The position numbers and the translations under genes were made by a program. Below are positions 42,609 through 51,494 of a stretch of 64,000 nucleotides of DNA, in pieces. The stretch's first letter is position 1. Every line of letters begins with the position of its first letter. The notes under the pieces are model-generated. The model worked only from the letters and a program-made list of their open reading frames with translations. It searched no databases and was not told where the DNA came from. Origin of the DNA: Streptomyces sp. DvalAA-43 (GTDB taxonomy: Bacteria; Actinomycetota; Actinomycetes; Streptomycetales; Streptomycetaceae); the NCBI RefSeq assembly GCF_900091725.1, contig NZ_FMBW01000069.1, positions 1 through 64,000 on the forward strand, in the 5' to 3' direction.

Positions 42609-42775
42609 GGGCTGTCCCGTAGTCCCTGGTGGATCAGCGTGTGGCGTCGGACGCGGTGCATCGCAAGGCGGAGGGACGCCCGAATACTGGATGTATTCGG
42701 GCGTTCCGACAACGCGGCGAGGTGCCGTGGCCGTCGTCGCACGCCCACCAGGGATTACGGGACAGCCCTTAGGCT
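42603..42775. mobile_element. MITE-like element, 173 bp, with near-perfect terminal inverted repeats
   Basis: The ends GCCTAAGGGCTGTCCCGTAG... and ...TTACGGGACAGCCCTTAGGC are inverted copies over about 30 bp with one visible mismatch. Inside, ACGCCCGAATAC (42676-42687) pairs with GTATTCGGGCGT (42693-42704) around a 5-nt loop. There is no coding capacity for a transposase. The size, long terminal repeats and internal hairpin fit a non-autonomous element, probably mobilised by an IS5-like transposase (inference). It sits 25 bp upstream of the NTF2-like gene and may supply or block its promoter. Confidence 0.8.
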
Positions 42776-42800
42776 GTCACCAGTACGAAAGGGCGGTGCC

Positions 42801-43205
42801 ATGGATGCTGACTCCCAGACCAGGGACGCGGTCGAGGAGCATTGGCGGGCCTCGGAACGCGGGGACACCGAAGCCGAGCACGCCATCTATGCCACGGACG
42901 CGATCCTGGACTACCCGCAGTCAGGCGAGCGGTTCCGAGGCCGAGCGGCGATCTCGGCGCAACGCGGCGGGCACCCGGCCGACCGGCACTTCGCCGTCCA
43001 GCGGATCACCGGCCATGCGAATCTGTGGGTGAGCGAATGCGTCATCACCTACGACGGTGCGCCTTCGCACTCGGTGAGCATCATGGAATTCGCCGACCAG
43101 CACGTGGTGCACGAGACGCAGTACTTCTCCGACCCCTTCGACGCGCCGGCTCGGCGGGCCGCGCTCGCGGAGCCGATGCCGGGCCGGACCATCGCCGGAG
43201 CCTGA
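42801..43205 (+). CDS. NTF2-like / SnoaL-like domain protein
   Basis: This is a 134-residue protein of the nuclear transport factor 2-like fold: EEHWRASERGDTEAEHAIYATDAILDYPQSGERFRGRAAISAQR, then RITGHANLWVSECVITYDGAPSHSVSIMEFADQHVVHETQYFSDPFDAP. This is the compact cone-shaped layout of SnoaL-like proteins, which include ketosteroid-isomerase-type enzymes and many ligand binders of unknown role. AAAGGGCGG precedes the ATG at 42801. A MITE-like element lies just upstream, and no partner gene is evident. Confidence 0.8.
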   Translation: MDADSQTRDAVEEHWRASERGDTEAEHAIYATDAILDYPQSGERFRGRAAISAQRGGHPADRHFAVQRITGHANLWVSECVITYDGAPSHSVSIMEFADQHVVHETQYFSDPFDAPARRAALAEPMPGRTIAGA

Positions 43206-43259
43206 TCCTTGGGCTTGCTCGGGTCAGCCGGGTGACGCTCCTCTCACATTGTTGAAGTT

Positions 43260-43432
43260 CCAGGAACTCCTCTTGCGAGGGCTTCCAACGCCTCCAGCAG
43301 ATGAGCGCGCAGGCGAGGGGTGAGGAAGGCTTCATGGATGTCGTCGCGGATCTCCCAGCGGATCCGCAGGCGACGGAACCAGTGCAGGCGGGCGAACGTA
43401 CGCTCCACGACCCAGTGTTGAGTTTCCTGATG
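43260..43432 (-). pseudogene. IS5-family transposase C-terminal fragment
   Basis: The minus strand gives HQETQHWVVERTFARLHWFRRLRIRWEIRDDIHEAFL, the conserved end of IS5-type transposases (WVVERTFAWL...RRLRIRWE-R-DIHEAF with the last catalytic Glu). The final residues LACALICWRR are in another frame, so there is a frameshift. The N-terminal two thirds are missing. Confidence 0.75.
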
Positions 43433-44000
43433 GCCGGGTGCGTGACCTGCGGTCGGGGCATCCGTCGGGGCCCGGCTACGGCTCGTACCGGTCACCGGAG
43501 CGGTAGAGCGAAGCCCAGCTGCGGGTCACGCAGCGCGTCGGTGGGGCTTGAGAAGCTCGTGGGTGTGTGGCAACTGGTCGTTCTGCTACGAGGAATACGG
43601 CACCGTGGGCATGAGGGCGGGCACTCTTTCCACCCTTTCCCAGGGTACGGAGACCATCGGTGAGTTGCGGGGCGCAGACGGCACGAACCGCTTTGCGCAC
43701 TGGCGACACGGGCATCGCACGGAACAAGTCGAACCCGGGGCCTCGTCGACCGAGCGGTGCCACATCAGGCAACGTTCGCCTCGGTCTCGCCGGTGGGACG
43801 CGGCACGTAGTCTCGCGGGGGGCACCTAGAACGCCGGAACCGTCGCCATGCACATGGCCATGGCATATCGGGCGGCACTCCACCTCGCTGCCATCCTCGT
43901 CCGGGCTCGTAGATGACCATGGCCGGAGCGACGGCGGCGCTGGACTTCCGAGCAGGAAAATCCGGTGGCCCCGGCATGAAGGCACGCATAGCATCCGCGC
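43433..44000. other. Non-coding stretch, nothing supported
   Basis: Open frames on both strands have no recognisable family and no ribosome-binding sites. It probably carries decayed IS flank and the promoter of the following GNAT gene. Confidence 0.35.
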
Positions 44001-44606
44001 ATGACCGAAGACACCGCGATGCGCGAGGGCATCGAGCACGACGCAGAGGTTGAAAGAGAACTTTCCTGGCGTGCCAAGTCCATCGGTCTCGCGGCAGTCG
44101 ACATGGACGACGCCGAGCTCTTGCACAGTTGGCGATCCGACCCGGTCACCGCCTATGAAATCGGTGCCTGGCCGCGCTCCCTCACCGCGATGCGCGAGCG
44201 CATCGAGCGCGACAGTGCCGACGACGATCGCGACGACTTCCTCGTCCTGCTCCCTGACAGAACCCCTATCGGCCACACTGCGCTGAGCGGCCAGAACATC
44301 GTCAACGGCACAGCACAGGTCGAGCTGATGCTGGCCCCTCAGCATCGCGGACACGGCCACGGCACCGACGCCCTCGACGCTCTGGTGGACCTGGCGTTCG
44401 GCGAACTCCCCATGCATCGCCTCACGGCAGAGACCCACACCGACAACGCCCCCGCCCTCGCCGTCCTCGCCAGGTCAGGCTTCGTGCGCGAGGGCACCAG
44501 CCGCGCCGCATGTCTCCATCGCGGCCGCCGCCACGACCTCGCCGTGTTCTCACTGCTCCGCCCCGAATGGGAAACGCTGAACCGCCCTCGTGCCTGGGAC
44601 GCCTGA
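44001..44606 (+). CDS. GNAT-family N-acetyltransferase (RimJ/RimL type)
   Basis: This 201-residue protein has an acetyl-CoA-binding loop in VELMLAPQHRGHGHGTDALDALVDLAF, the R/Q-x-x-G-x-G/A motif, followed by MHRLTAETHTDNAPALAVLARSGFVREGTSR, typical of RimJ/RimL-like acetyltransferases. The N-terminal part has ELLHSWRSDPVTAYEIGAWP. The ATG at 44001 is the first start; no Shine-Dalgarno is obvious, and 44019 is another possible ATG. The target (protein amino group or small molecule) is not predictable from context. Confidence 0.82.
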   Translation: MTEDTAMREGIEHDAEVERELSWRAKSIGLAAVDMDDAELLHSWRSDPVTAYEIGAWPRSLTAMRERIERDSADDDRDDFLVLLPDRTPIGHTALSGQNIVNGTAQVELMLAPQHRGHGHGTDALDALVDLAFGELPMHRLTAETHTDNAPALAVLARSGFVREGTSRAACLHRGRRHDLAVFSLLRPEWETLNRPRAWDA

Positions 44607-44685
44607 CCAGACGGAAAGCACCTGCCCAGTTCCCAGCCCAGTCCGGCGTGGCACCCCTCAGAACATCAAGGAGACAGGCTCTGGA

Positions 44686-45744
44686 TCAGGAGTCGTCCGG
44701 CTCGGGATGCCAAGGTCGGCCCGAGAGCGGGCGGCCGTCCGTGGTCTCGGGCCTTTCGTCGCCCGCGGAGGCGGGCCATCGGCGGTCGCCCTCGTCGTGC
44801 CAGAGCGGCCGGTGGTCGACACGCAGGCCGAGGACCTCCGGTCGCGCGTAGTGGCCGCGCGAGTCGACCCAGACCTTGACGGTGTCGAGGTCGTCGAGGT
44901 TGATCGCGGCGGTGACGAGCCGCTCCTCGGGGCCGGTGTGGGGGCCTGCCAGATACTGGGTGAAGGGATGGATCACCGCCGACCAGCCGCCACCCGCGGT
45001 GATGTGCTCCTGCGGGCCGAGGGCGGACGCCATCCAGCGCAGACACGTCCGGTCGACCGGGTTGCCCGCGGAGACCACGAACACCTGGGCGGTGAGAGCG
45101 TGGGTCTTCATCATCGCGTCGATCTGTACGTCGGCGACGTTCTGGAAGCCGGCCATGGTGGACAGGCCGGGCCAGGCCGCCGCGTGGATCTCCTGGCCCT
45201 GGGCGATCAGGGCCTGCCGGGCCAGGTTCATGGTGTGCTCCCAGCAGGCCAGTCCGCCGATCCGGCCAAGCGCGCTGTCGAACACCCGGAGCGTGGCGCC
45301 GCCGCCCTGGGCCCACACGATCCGTTCGGCGTAAGTGGGCTGGAGCTTGCGGTGCACTCCGAGCAGGGCACCGTCGGGGTCGATGAAGACCTGGCTGTTG
45401 AAGCAGGTGCGGGTACCTACAAGGCGTTCGCTGACGCCGAGGACCGCCCCGGCGCCGGCCCGTCGGCAGGCCGACTGGACCCGGGCGATCTGAGGCCCCG
45501 GCACCTCGACGGACGCCCCGGCGTAGGCGGCGTTGACGGCCTGCTGGTCCAGCGGGGCGTACGCCTCGATCCAGTACGGGTAGCCGGGCACGAAGGCCTC
45601 CGGAAACACCAGCAGGTCGACGCCTTCCCGGCCGGCCTGTTCGATGAGGGCGACGGCCTTGTCGACCGTCGCCTCGGTGTCCATGAACACTGGCGCGGCA
45701 TGGACCGCCGCGACCGTTCGTCTCCCGGCGGCGGAAGAAGACAT
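44686..45744 (-). CDS. Nitrilase (carbon-nitrogen hydrolase)
   Basis: This 352-residue nitrilase-superfamily enzyme has the full triad: E49 in LLVFPEAFVPGYPYW, K133 in LLGVHRKLQPTYAERIVW, and C167 in IGGLACWEHTMNLARQAL. The RKLQPT-x-x-ER and CWEH-x-x-P/N blocks and the length place it in the true nitrilase branch (nitrile to carboxylic acid and ammonia) rather than the amidases. ATG 45744 has GAGGAGG 7 nt upstream. No nitrile-hydratase or aldoxime-dehydratase gene is adjacent. Substrate class (aliphatic or arylacetonitrile) cannot be decided. Confidence 0.9.
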   Translation of the reverse strand: MSSSAAGRRTVAAVHAAPVFMDTEATVDKAVALIEQAGREGVDLLVFPEAFVPGYPYWIEAYAPLDQQAVNAAYAGASVEVPGPQIARVQSACRRAGAGAVLGVSERLVGTRTCFNSQVFIDPDGALLGVHRKLQPTYAERIVWAQGGGATLRVFDSALGRIGGLACWEHTMNLARQALIAQGQEIHAAAWPGLSTMAGFQNVADVQIDAMMKTHALTAQVFVVSAGNPVDRTCLRWMASALGPQEHITAGGGWSAVIHPFTQYLAGPHTGPEERLVTAAINLDDLDTVKVWVDSRGHYARPEVLGLRVDHRPLWHDEGDRRWPASAGDERPETTDGRPLSGRPWHPEPDDS

Positions 45745-46582
45745 GGGATCCTCCTCAAGAGCGGCGCGACTGGCGGGCCTGATGGTGCGGGCTCGTCGGC
45801 GAACGGCGGATGAACAGCCGTGTCCGGGCCCGTCGCCCGGACACACCGGCCCCAATGTGCTGTTCGGAGGCACACCGGCCACGCGGACGCGGCCGGAACG
45901 GGGCCGGTCGCGCGCAGTGTGCCACGGTTCGCCGCCGCCCGTACGGAACTTCGCCGCAATCCCCTCCGACGCGAGTCTGCCCTGGCAGCACAGTACGCGT
46001 TGGGCCTTCCGGCTCCCTTGCCGTACCGCCAGGCTGGGTCGGTCCTTGCTCCAGCGGGCGGGGGCAGCTCTGAGTCGTCGTCCTCGCACAGACGTGCACT
46101 GGCCTCGGCGCTTCGAGCCGTGCGCTTCCTCGTCAGGCTGGGCTCGACCGTGGTGCCCTCGTCCGCGACTCTGAGATGGGAGCCCGGGTCCTGCCGCAGT
46201 CTGATCATGCCGCCAGGCCGCGTCCGGCAGCCCCGGGCCCGGGTACGTGGCGGCCCTGGGGACACCCTCCGGAGCGACCAACGTTCGCAACCGTGGTTTT
46301 GGTGCCCTCGCCGGCCACGGCCAAGCGGCGGTCGCCCTTCGGGTGACCGAGGATCGCAACTCGATGCAGTCGAACGCGGAGGATTCCTCGCGCTCGTGTG
46401 GCGGTCGCCCCTTCGTTTCTGTTCCTGAGGCTCCAACGCGTGTTCTGTCAAGTCAGGATTGGAACAGCTGGGGAGAACGACGCAGTGTTGGACCCGGCCG
46501 CTGGCCGATTGAGGGTTGGGGTGGTGGGTTGATCGGTCCGCAAGTCTTGATCGCTGGCGAGCGTGCTGCTTGGCTTGCCGGT
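45745..46582. other. Region without a supported gene
   Basis: Minus-strand frames upstream of the nitrilase are long but lack family similarity. The stretch contains one copy (46318-46359) of a repeat also found at 47143-47186 and presumably the nitrilase promoter. Confidence 0.3.
46318..46359 (+). repeat. Repeat copy A of about 42 bp
   Basis: This copy aligns with 47143-47186 in the same orientation, sharing the block 'gaccgaggatcgcaa' exactly and most positions before it. The two copies bracket the GNAT gene at 46583-47122. Confidence 0.45.
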
Positions 46583-47122
46583 ATGACTGAGCTCGGACCC
46601 ATTGCCTGGCCGCCTGCCCCGATCAGGACCGAGCGGCTCGTGCTCCGTGAGCCCGAGGCCCAGGACCGTGCGGCGTTCATCGAGCTGCTCGCCTCGCCAG
46701 AGGTGCACACCTACCTCGGAGGCCCCCGGCCGCGTGACGAGCTTGAGCGCGAGTTGCCCGCGGTGCCCGAGCGGTGGACGGGGAGCTTCGTCGTTGATCT
46801 CGACGGGGTGATGATCGGCCAGATCCTGCTCAGGAGAGCGCCGGAGCACCATCGCCCGGCTGCGGCGGGGAAGGCGGATCTCGGCTACCTGTTCCTGCCG
46901 CGGGCATGGGGATTCGGGTACGCCGCCGAGTCGTGCGCGGCGGCACTCGACTGGTTCGACGGCGTCCTTCCCGGCGAGCCGGTGGTGCTCGCCACCCAGA
47001 CCGCCAACGTCGGCTCGATGCGCCTCGCGGCAAAGCTGGGGTTCACCGAGGTGGAGCGGTTCCGGGCCTGGGACGCTGAGCAGTGGCTCGGCATGCGGTC
47101 CCCGGTCACGGCGTGCGATTGA
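46583..47122 (+). CDS. GNAT-family N-acetyltransferase
   Basis: This is a 179-residue RimJ/RimL-like acetyltransferase. It shows the family start IRTERLVLREPEAQDRAAFIELLASPEVHTYLGG, the central ADLGYLFLPRAWGFGYAAESCAAALDWF with the acetyl-CoA pyrophosphate loop, and VVLATQTANVGSMRLAAKLGFTEVERF. The ATG at 46583 starts just before the fold; no strong ribosome-binding site is seen and the frame extends upstream without similarity. Short direct repeats lie on both sides. The acceptor substrate is unknown. Confidence 0.82.
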   Translation: MTELGPIAWPPAPIRTERLVLREPEAQDRAAFIELLASPEVHTYLGGPRPRDELERELPAVPERWTGSFVVDLDGVMIGQILLRRAPEHHRPAAAGKADLGYLFLPRAWGFGYAAESCAAALDWFDGVLPGEPVVLATQTANVGSMRLAAKLGFTEVERFRAWDAEQWLGMRSPVTACD

Positions 47123-47142
47123 GCACGCGAAAGGCCACGCCC

Positions 47143-47186
47143 TGGCCGAGGTGGCGGTCGTCCTCCAGGGCGACCGAGGATCGCAA
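47143..47186 (+). repeat. Repeat copy B of about 44 bp
   Basis: This is the second copy of the repeat at 46318-46359, same orientation, starting about 20 bp after the GNAT stop. Confidence 0.45.
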
Positions 47187-47329
47187 TGGGGCGTAGCGCA
47201 GCAGTACGACATCGCCGATCGGGTGGCGGTCGCCCTTCGGGGCGGCAAGCGTCCCGCGCCATTGCTGCTCCTCGTCGCCAGCGTCCAAGAGGAGACTGAG
47301 CGCCGGCCCCAGAGCGAAGATGGTTGTCC

Positions 47330-47517
47330 GCGCGAGAAGAACACGCACCCAGTCGGCATGGGCCACGGTCACAGCGGCGGGCTGACCCAGGTGCTCGGCA
47401 CGCAGTACGGCCTGGATCTTGGTGGCCTCGTCGGCGATGTTACGCCGGCGGGCGCGTTTGAGGACCACACTGATCTGCGTGATCGTCAGCTGCAACAGCT
47501 TGTCGAAAACAGTGCGG
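47330..47517 (-). pseudogene. IS110-family transposase fragment
   Basis: The minus-strand translation FDKLLQLTITQISVVLKRARRRNIADEATKIQAVLRAEHLGQPAAVTVAHA resembles the linker between the DEDD and C-terminal domains of IS110-type transposases ('LT-AQI-AALKRARRR-IADKA-RIQAALRA-HLGQPAVVTAAYA'). Catalytic domains are missing on both sides. It abuts the small hypothetical gene to the right. Confidence 0.6.
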
Positions 47518-47943
47518 TCACCGATGCGCCGCCGGTGGCAGCCCAGCGGGCGGCGTTGTGGGGCAGGCCGCGGCCTCGTCCCACGCAGCGAGCGGAACCT
47601 GGACGTCCGGCGCGTCGAGCAGCGCGTCCGCGTCCGTGTCCCACTTCTCCAGGATCCCGGTATACGGGTGGGCCGGGTGCCCGCACCGGCCGGTCCGGGG
47701 AAACCGCGCGTCCAGAGCCTCCGCCGCGGCGGCGAGCGCGTCCACCACCGCCCGCTCGACGGGGGCGCCGCGGCGCCCGAGGACGTACGGTGCCATGTTC
47801 ACCAGACCGAAGGTGAGCAGGACCGCCTGCTCACCGCCCGGTTCAGCGATGAGCAGGCGGGCGCACTCCAGGACGACGGGGTCCGCGTCCTCGGGGGCGG
47901 TGTCCGGCCCGACTCCGGCCCATTTCTCGATCAGTTCAGTCAT
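47518..47943 (-). CDS. Small hypothetical protein
   Basis: This is a 141-residue soluble acidic protein starting MTELIEKWAGVGPDTAPEDADPVVLECARLLIAEPGGEQAVLLTFGLVNMAPYVLGRRGAP, with alanine-rich helices in the middle and a Cys/His-containing RTGRCGHPAHPYTGILEKWDTDADALLDA. The ATG at 47943 is chosen; a further in-frame extension to 48009 is possible. The C-terminus runs right to the IS110 fragment, so it may be altered. No domain is recognised, and it lies between two mobile-element remnants. Confidence 0.5.
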   Translation of the reverse strand: MTELIEKWAGVGPDTAPEDADPVVLECARLLIAEPGGEQAVLLTFGLVNMAPYVLGRRGAPVERAVVDALAAAAEALDARFPRTGRCGHPAHPYTGILEKWDTDADALLDAPDVQVPLAAWDEAAACPTTPPAGLPPAAHR

Positions 47944-48024
47944 GATCAAGAAAACGCCGCCCGCGCCCCCCGCGGTTCCGGTGAGCGCCGAGCTCCCTGA
48001 GTACGGCAACGGTCCTTGTGGGGG

Positions 48025-49397
48025 TCTGTCAAACGAGCGGTGTAACTCAGGTTGTTGGAGTTACTGACGGGCTGCGGAAAGCCTGCCGTCGAAGGTGATG
48101 TCGAAGGCGTTGAGGGCGGTCTTCCAGCGCATGGTCCAGCGGGCCTGGCCCTTGCCGGTGGGGTCGAGCGACATGATCGCCATGTAGACGCACTTCAGGG
48201 CGGTCTGCTCGTTGGGGAAGTGGCCGCGGGCCTCGACCGCTCGGCGAATCCTGGCGTTGACGGACTCGATCGCGTTGGTGGTGCAGACGATGCGGCGGAT
48301 CTCGGTGTCGAAGCGGAGGAACAGGGTGAACTCCTCCCACGCGTTCTCCCGGAGCCGGACGATCGCCGGGTACTTCTTGCCCCAGGTGTCGGCGAACTCG
48401 GCGAACCGCTCGAGGGCGGCCTCCTCGGTCGCCGCGGTACAGACGGGCTTGAGGACCTTCGCGATCCTGTCCCAGTCCTGGCGGGCGGCATAGCGGAAGG
48501 AGTTCCGCAGCAGGTGGACCACGCAGGTCTGGACGGTCGTGCGGGGCCAGACGGCCCCGACCGCGTCGGGCAGGCCCTTGAGCCCGTCGCAGACCAGCAT
48601 GAGAACGTCGTTCACGCCGCGGTTCTTGATCTCGGTGAGGATACGCATCCAGTGCTTGGCGCCCTCGCCGCCGTCGCCGGCCCACAGCCCGAGGATGCCC
48701 CGCCGCCCCTCGGCCGTGACCCGCGAGGGCGACATATAGGGGCCGGTTGGCGACCGCCCCGTCGCGGACCTTCACGTGGATGGCGTCGATGAAGACCACC
48801 GGGTAGACCATCGAGGGGCCGGTTCTGCCATTCGGCCATGCCCTCAAGGACCTTGTCGGTGACCGTGGAGATCGTCTGGCGGGACACGTCGGCGCCGTGG
48901 ACCTCGGCCAGATGGGCCTGGACCTCGCCGGTGGTCAGGCCCTTCGCCGCAAGCGAGATCACCATCTCGTCCACGCCGGACAGACGCTTCTGCCGCTTCT
49001 CGACGATCCTCGGCTCGAAGGAACCCCCGCGGTCGCGGGGCACGGCTGTCTTCACCGGGCCGACATCGGTCAGTACGGTCTTGGCGCGGGTGCCGTTGCG
49101 TGAGTTGCCGCCGTTCTTCCCGGCGGGATCGTGCTTGTCATAGCCGAGGTGGTCGGTGATCTCGCCCTCGAGGGCCGATTCCAAAAGCCCGCTCGGTCAA
49201 CTGCTGAAGCAGCCCGCCCTCCCCGGTCAGCTGCAAGCCCTCGGCCTGAGCCCGCCCACCAGCTCGTCAATCAGCCGGTCGTCCACAGATTTCGACGGCA
49301 CCGCCTCAGACGGCTCGACAGTCTCGACCTCAGGCACGTTATTGCTGGTCATCGATGCATCTTCCATGATCGGGAGTTACACCGAACGTTTTACAGT
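48025..49397 (-). mobile_element. IS256-family insertion sequence with both ends, inactive
   Basis: Imperfect inverted repeats mark the ends: TCTGTCAAACGAGCGGTGTA on the left (from 48025) and, read inward from 49397, ACTGTAAAACGTTCGGTGTA on the right. The 1.37-kb length and transposase content are typical of IS256-type elements. The transposase is broken by several frameshifts. I could not find a convincing target-site duplication. Confidence 0.8.
48061..49367 (-). pseudogene. IS256-family transposase, multiply frameshifted
   Basis: Pieces in different minus-strand frames assemble into a complete IS256 (Mutator-type) transposase: the start MEDASMTSNNVPEVETVEPSE, then GRAQAEGLQLTGEGGLLQQLTER, ESALEGEITDHLGYDKHDPAG...SFEPRIVEKRQKRLSGVDEMVISLAAKGL, then VYPVVFIDAIHVKVRDGAVANRPLYVAL with a catalytic Asp, and finally GGEGAKHWMRILTEIKNRGVNDVLMLVCDGLKGLPDAV...CTTNAIESVNARIRRAVEARGHFPNEQ. 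At least four shifts separate these parts, so the protein is not made as one chain. The recent-looking sequence suggests late inactivation or assembly error. Confidence 0.85.
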
Positions 49398-49434
49398 CCC
49401 ACGACACCACCTAACAAAGCCCTACTAGGGCCGT

Positions 49435-49728
49435 TCAGGTCTCTGGCCAGCGGGGGTGTGTGGGTTCGAGGCCGAGGAGGTCGAATAGGTGGAGCTGGAT
49501 ACCCCGGGTGATGGCGATGACGGGTGGGTCGGTGGCCCTGCCGACTCGTAGCCGGAGGTCGGAGAGGCGGTAGAGGATCATCCGGCCGGTGGGCCGCACT
49601 TTCTGGTTGCCGGGGTAAAGGCCCCGCATCTTCTGGTCGGCCCCGAGCGCCCGGCGGACCTGGCGTTCGATCAGGCAGAACAGCAGCGGGGCCAGGCAGA
49701 TCACCGCCATACGGGAGTTAACCATCAC
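49435..49728 (-). pseudogene. IS1634-type transposase C-terminal fragment
   Basis: The translation LAPLLFCLIERQVRRALGADQKMRGLYPGNQKVRPTGRMILYRLSDLRLRVGRATDPPVIAITRGIQLHLFDLLGLE is the C-terminal end of a DDE transposase of the IS1634/IS4 type (LVERQVRRAL...MRGLYPGNR-VRPTGRMIL). The catalytic core upstream is missing. The natural stop at 49435 is retained. Confidence 0.75.
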
Positions 49729-49836
49729 GCCGCCTCCACATATACCGAGGTCCAGTGCAATGTCACATTACAAATGCATCCTGAGTGCATCAGTGATGCC
49801 TATGAACGACGCCTCTGAACAGGGAGAACTACCCTC

Positions 49837-50286
49837 ATGTCTCGTATCGCTCTGCTCGCCACCGCGGCCGTGGGCCTGGCCTTATTCGGCGCGGCCCCGG
49901 CCACCGCCGCACACGCCCCCACCACCACTGCCGCCACCGTGACGTGCGGTCCGTCCGCCCTCCGGGTGGGCTTGTCGACCAAGGTGTGCGCCGAAGTCAC
50001 CGGCAACAGCGTGCAGCTGTACGGCCAGATAAACCTGGCGGGCCCGCCCAGCCCGGGCTCCACGCTCCCGGTCAAGGACCTGACCATGACCCTCACCGGC
50101 AACGCCGTCGGCGGCACCTCCCTCGGCCACGTGGTGCAGCCGGTTCGTTTCCAAGCCGCGACCACCCAGGTCCGTGGCGTCGGCGGCACCGTTCCCTGCG
50201 GCTCGACCGTCCACGCCGAGTTCACCTCATCCGCCCTCGGCCATCCCTCCAGCCCGGTGACCCTGAACGTTCCGGTCACCTGCTGA
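49837..50286 (+). CDS. Small secreted protein with two predicted disulfides
   Basis: This 149-residue protein starts with a Sec signal peptide (MSRIALLATAAVGLALFGAAPATAAHA, cleavage near residue 25). The mature part is Ser/Thr/Gly/Pro-rich, predicted beta, with four cysteines (about 37, 51, 121 and 149, the last residue), enough for two disulfides. It starts at 49837 with AGGGAG upstream. No domain is recognised. Upstream DNA (49740-49810) has low GC and short direct TGCATC repeats that may be regulatory. It is flanked by mobile remnants on the left, and its role is unknown. Confidence 0.7.
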   Translation: MSRIALLATAAVGLALFGAAPATAAHAPTTTAATVTCGPSALRVGLSTKVCAEVTGNSVQLYGQINLAGPPSPGSTLPVKDLTMTLTGNAVGGTSLGHVVQPVRFQAATTQVRGVGGTVPCGSTVHAEFTSSALGHPSSPVTLNVPVTC

Positions 50287-51075
50287 CGAATATCCGACAC
50301 AATGAGCAGGCTCCGCGGCCGGAACCGGACGCGGAGCCTTCCTACGGCAGCGAGGGCGGTTACTTCGGGCAGCCCTTGAATTCCCCGTTCTCCCACGCTG
50401 TGCGGCAGATGGCCCGCCAAGGGGCGGCCCGAAGATGAGGTGACCCCGGCAAGGGGTTTCTCCCTGGCGGGCGGGTGGTCGACGGGCGTGGTCAAGGGGG
50501 CCCACGGCGCCAACTGCTTCCCTACGACACTCTCCGCAACGCCCGACCCGAGGAACCGCCGGCCTCTCACGCGGGCGCAGTGTCGACCCCGTGCTCCTGG
50601 TCGTGCTCGTCGCCGGTCCGGTGCCCAGCGGGCAGCGCCCTGATTCAGGGCCGGGTCAGGCCGTGGTCCCGGCCCGGCTCATGGTCGGGTCTGTGGTCGG
50701 ACCGCCCCGGTCGCGACGCTGTGGATGGAGGCCGGCCCCGACCGGCTCAACCATCACCCGCCCCGGCCGCCGGGACGCTGGGAGCCCCCGATACTTGGCG
50801 GGTCGCCGTCTTCCGGAGGCAGACACCGTACGGGGGAATCGCTGGACCGTCTTCGACGGCGGTATGGCGTCGTTCTTCCTGGCAGTCCTGACCGGCGAGA
50901 CCGACCCCGTTCAGCGAGTGGATCGAGGCGGCCGCCCAGCACGTGTTCACGAAGTGGCAGGAGGCCTAGGCACCGCCCACGCCCAGGCGCGCGCAGCACG
51001 ACCATGCCCTCACACCAGGCGAAGGAGCCGTGCCGCCCGGAGGCTGGCGGCACGGCCGGTACTGGATCGCTCGCT
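50287..51075. other. Long stretch without a supported gene
   Basis: Only short or compositionally poor frames occur. One plus-strand end, PFSEWIEAAAQHVFTKWQEA followed by a stop near 50968, looks like the C-terminus of a lost protein. No family can be named. Confidence 0.3.
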
Positions 51076-51225
51076 TCAATGCCCGCAGCCGGACAGGGGG
51101 GGTGTCGAGGTACTTCCACGTCTGGGGTCCGATCTGCCCGTCGGGCTTGAGACCGCTGCAGCTCTGAACGGCACGTACGGCGACGTCGGCACTTTCTCCG
51201 AACTTGCCGTCGACGGTGTGGGGTC
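51076..51225 (-). pseudogene. Peptidoglycan-binding domain remnant with homopolymer frameshift
   Basis: The minus strand reads HTVDGKFGESADVAVRAVQSCSGLKPDGQIGPQTWKYLDTP, a clear PG_binding_1 repeat (DG-FG--T-AAV--FQ...L--DG-VGP-TW). A run of seven G on the plus strand (51096-51102) then shifts the frame; with one base fewer it would end LSGCGH-stop at 51076. Upstream, a Pro/Ala/Thr-rich linker lies in yet another frame. The protein was probably a secreted cell-wall-binding protein. Confidence 0.65.
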
Positions 51226-51494
51226 TGGGGCTGCTGTCGGCGGCACCGGGTCCGGTACGTCCGGTGCGGGAGCTGCTGGTGCGGGGGCTGTCGGCGGCAC
51301 CGGGCCCTCGGGTCCTGCCGCGATTCCTGGCGTCGGCGGCGCGACGGCCGGTGGCTGCCGCCCGGGGGGCCGGGGCCGGGCGGGCGGCCGCCCGCCGTTC
51401 CGGGGCGGTGGGCTGCCGGAAGGACGGGCGGGTGGTGGTGCGGGCGGTCGCCGTGGGGCTCCTGGAAGGTGCGGTGGCGGGCCGGGGCGCGGTG

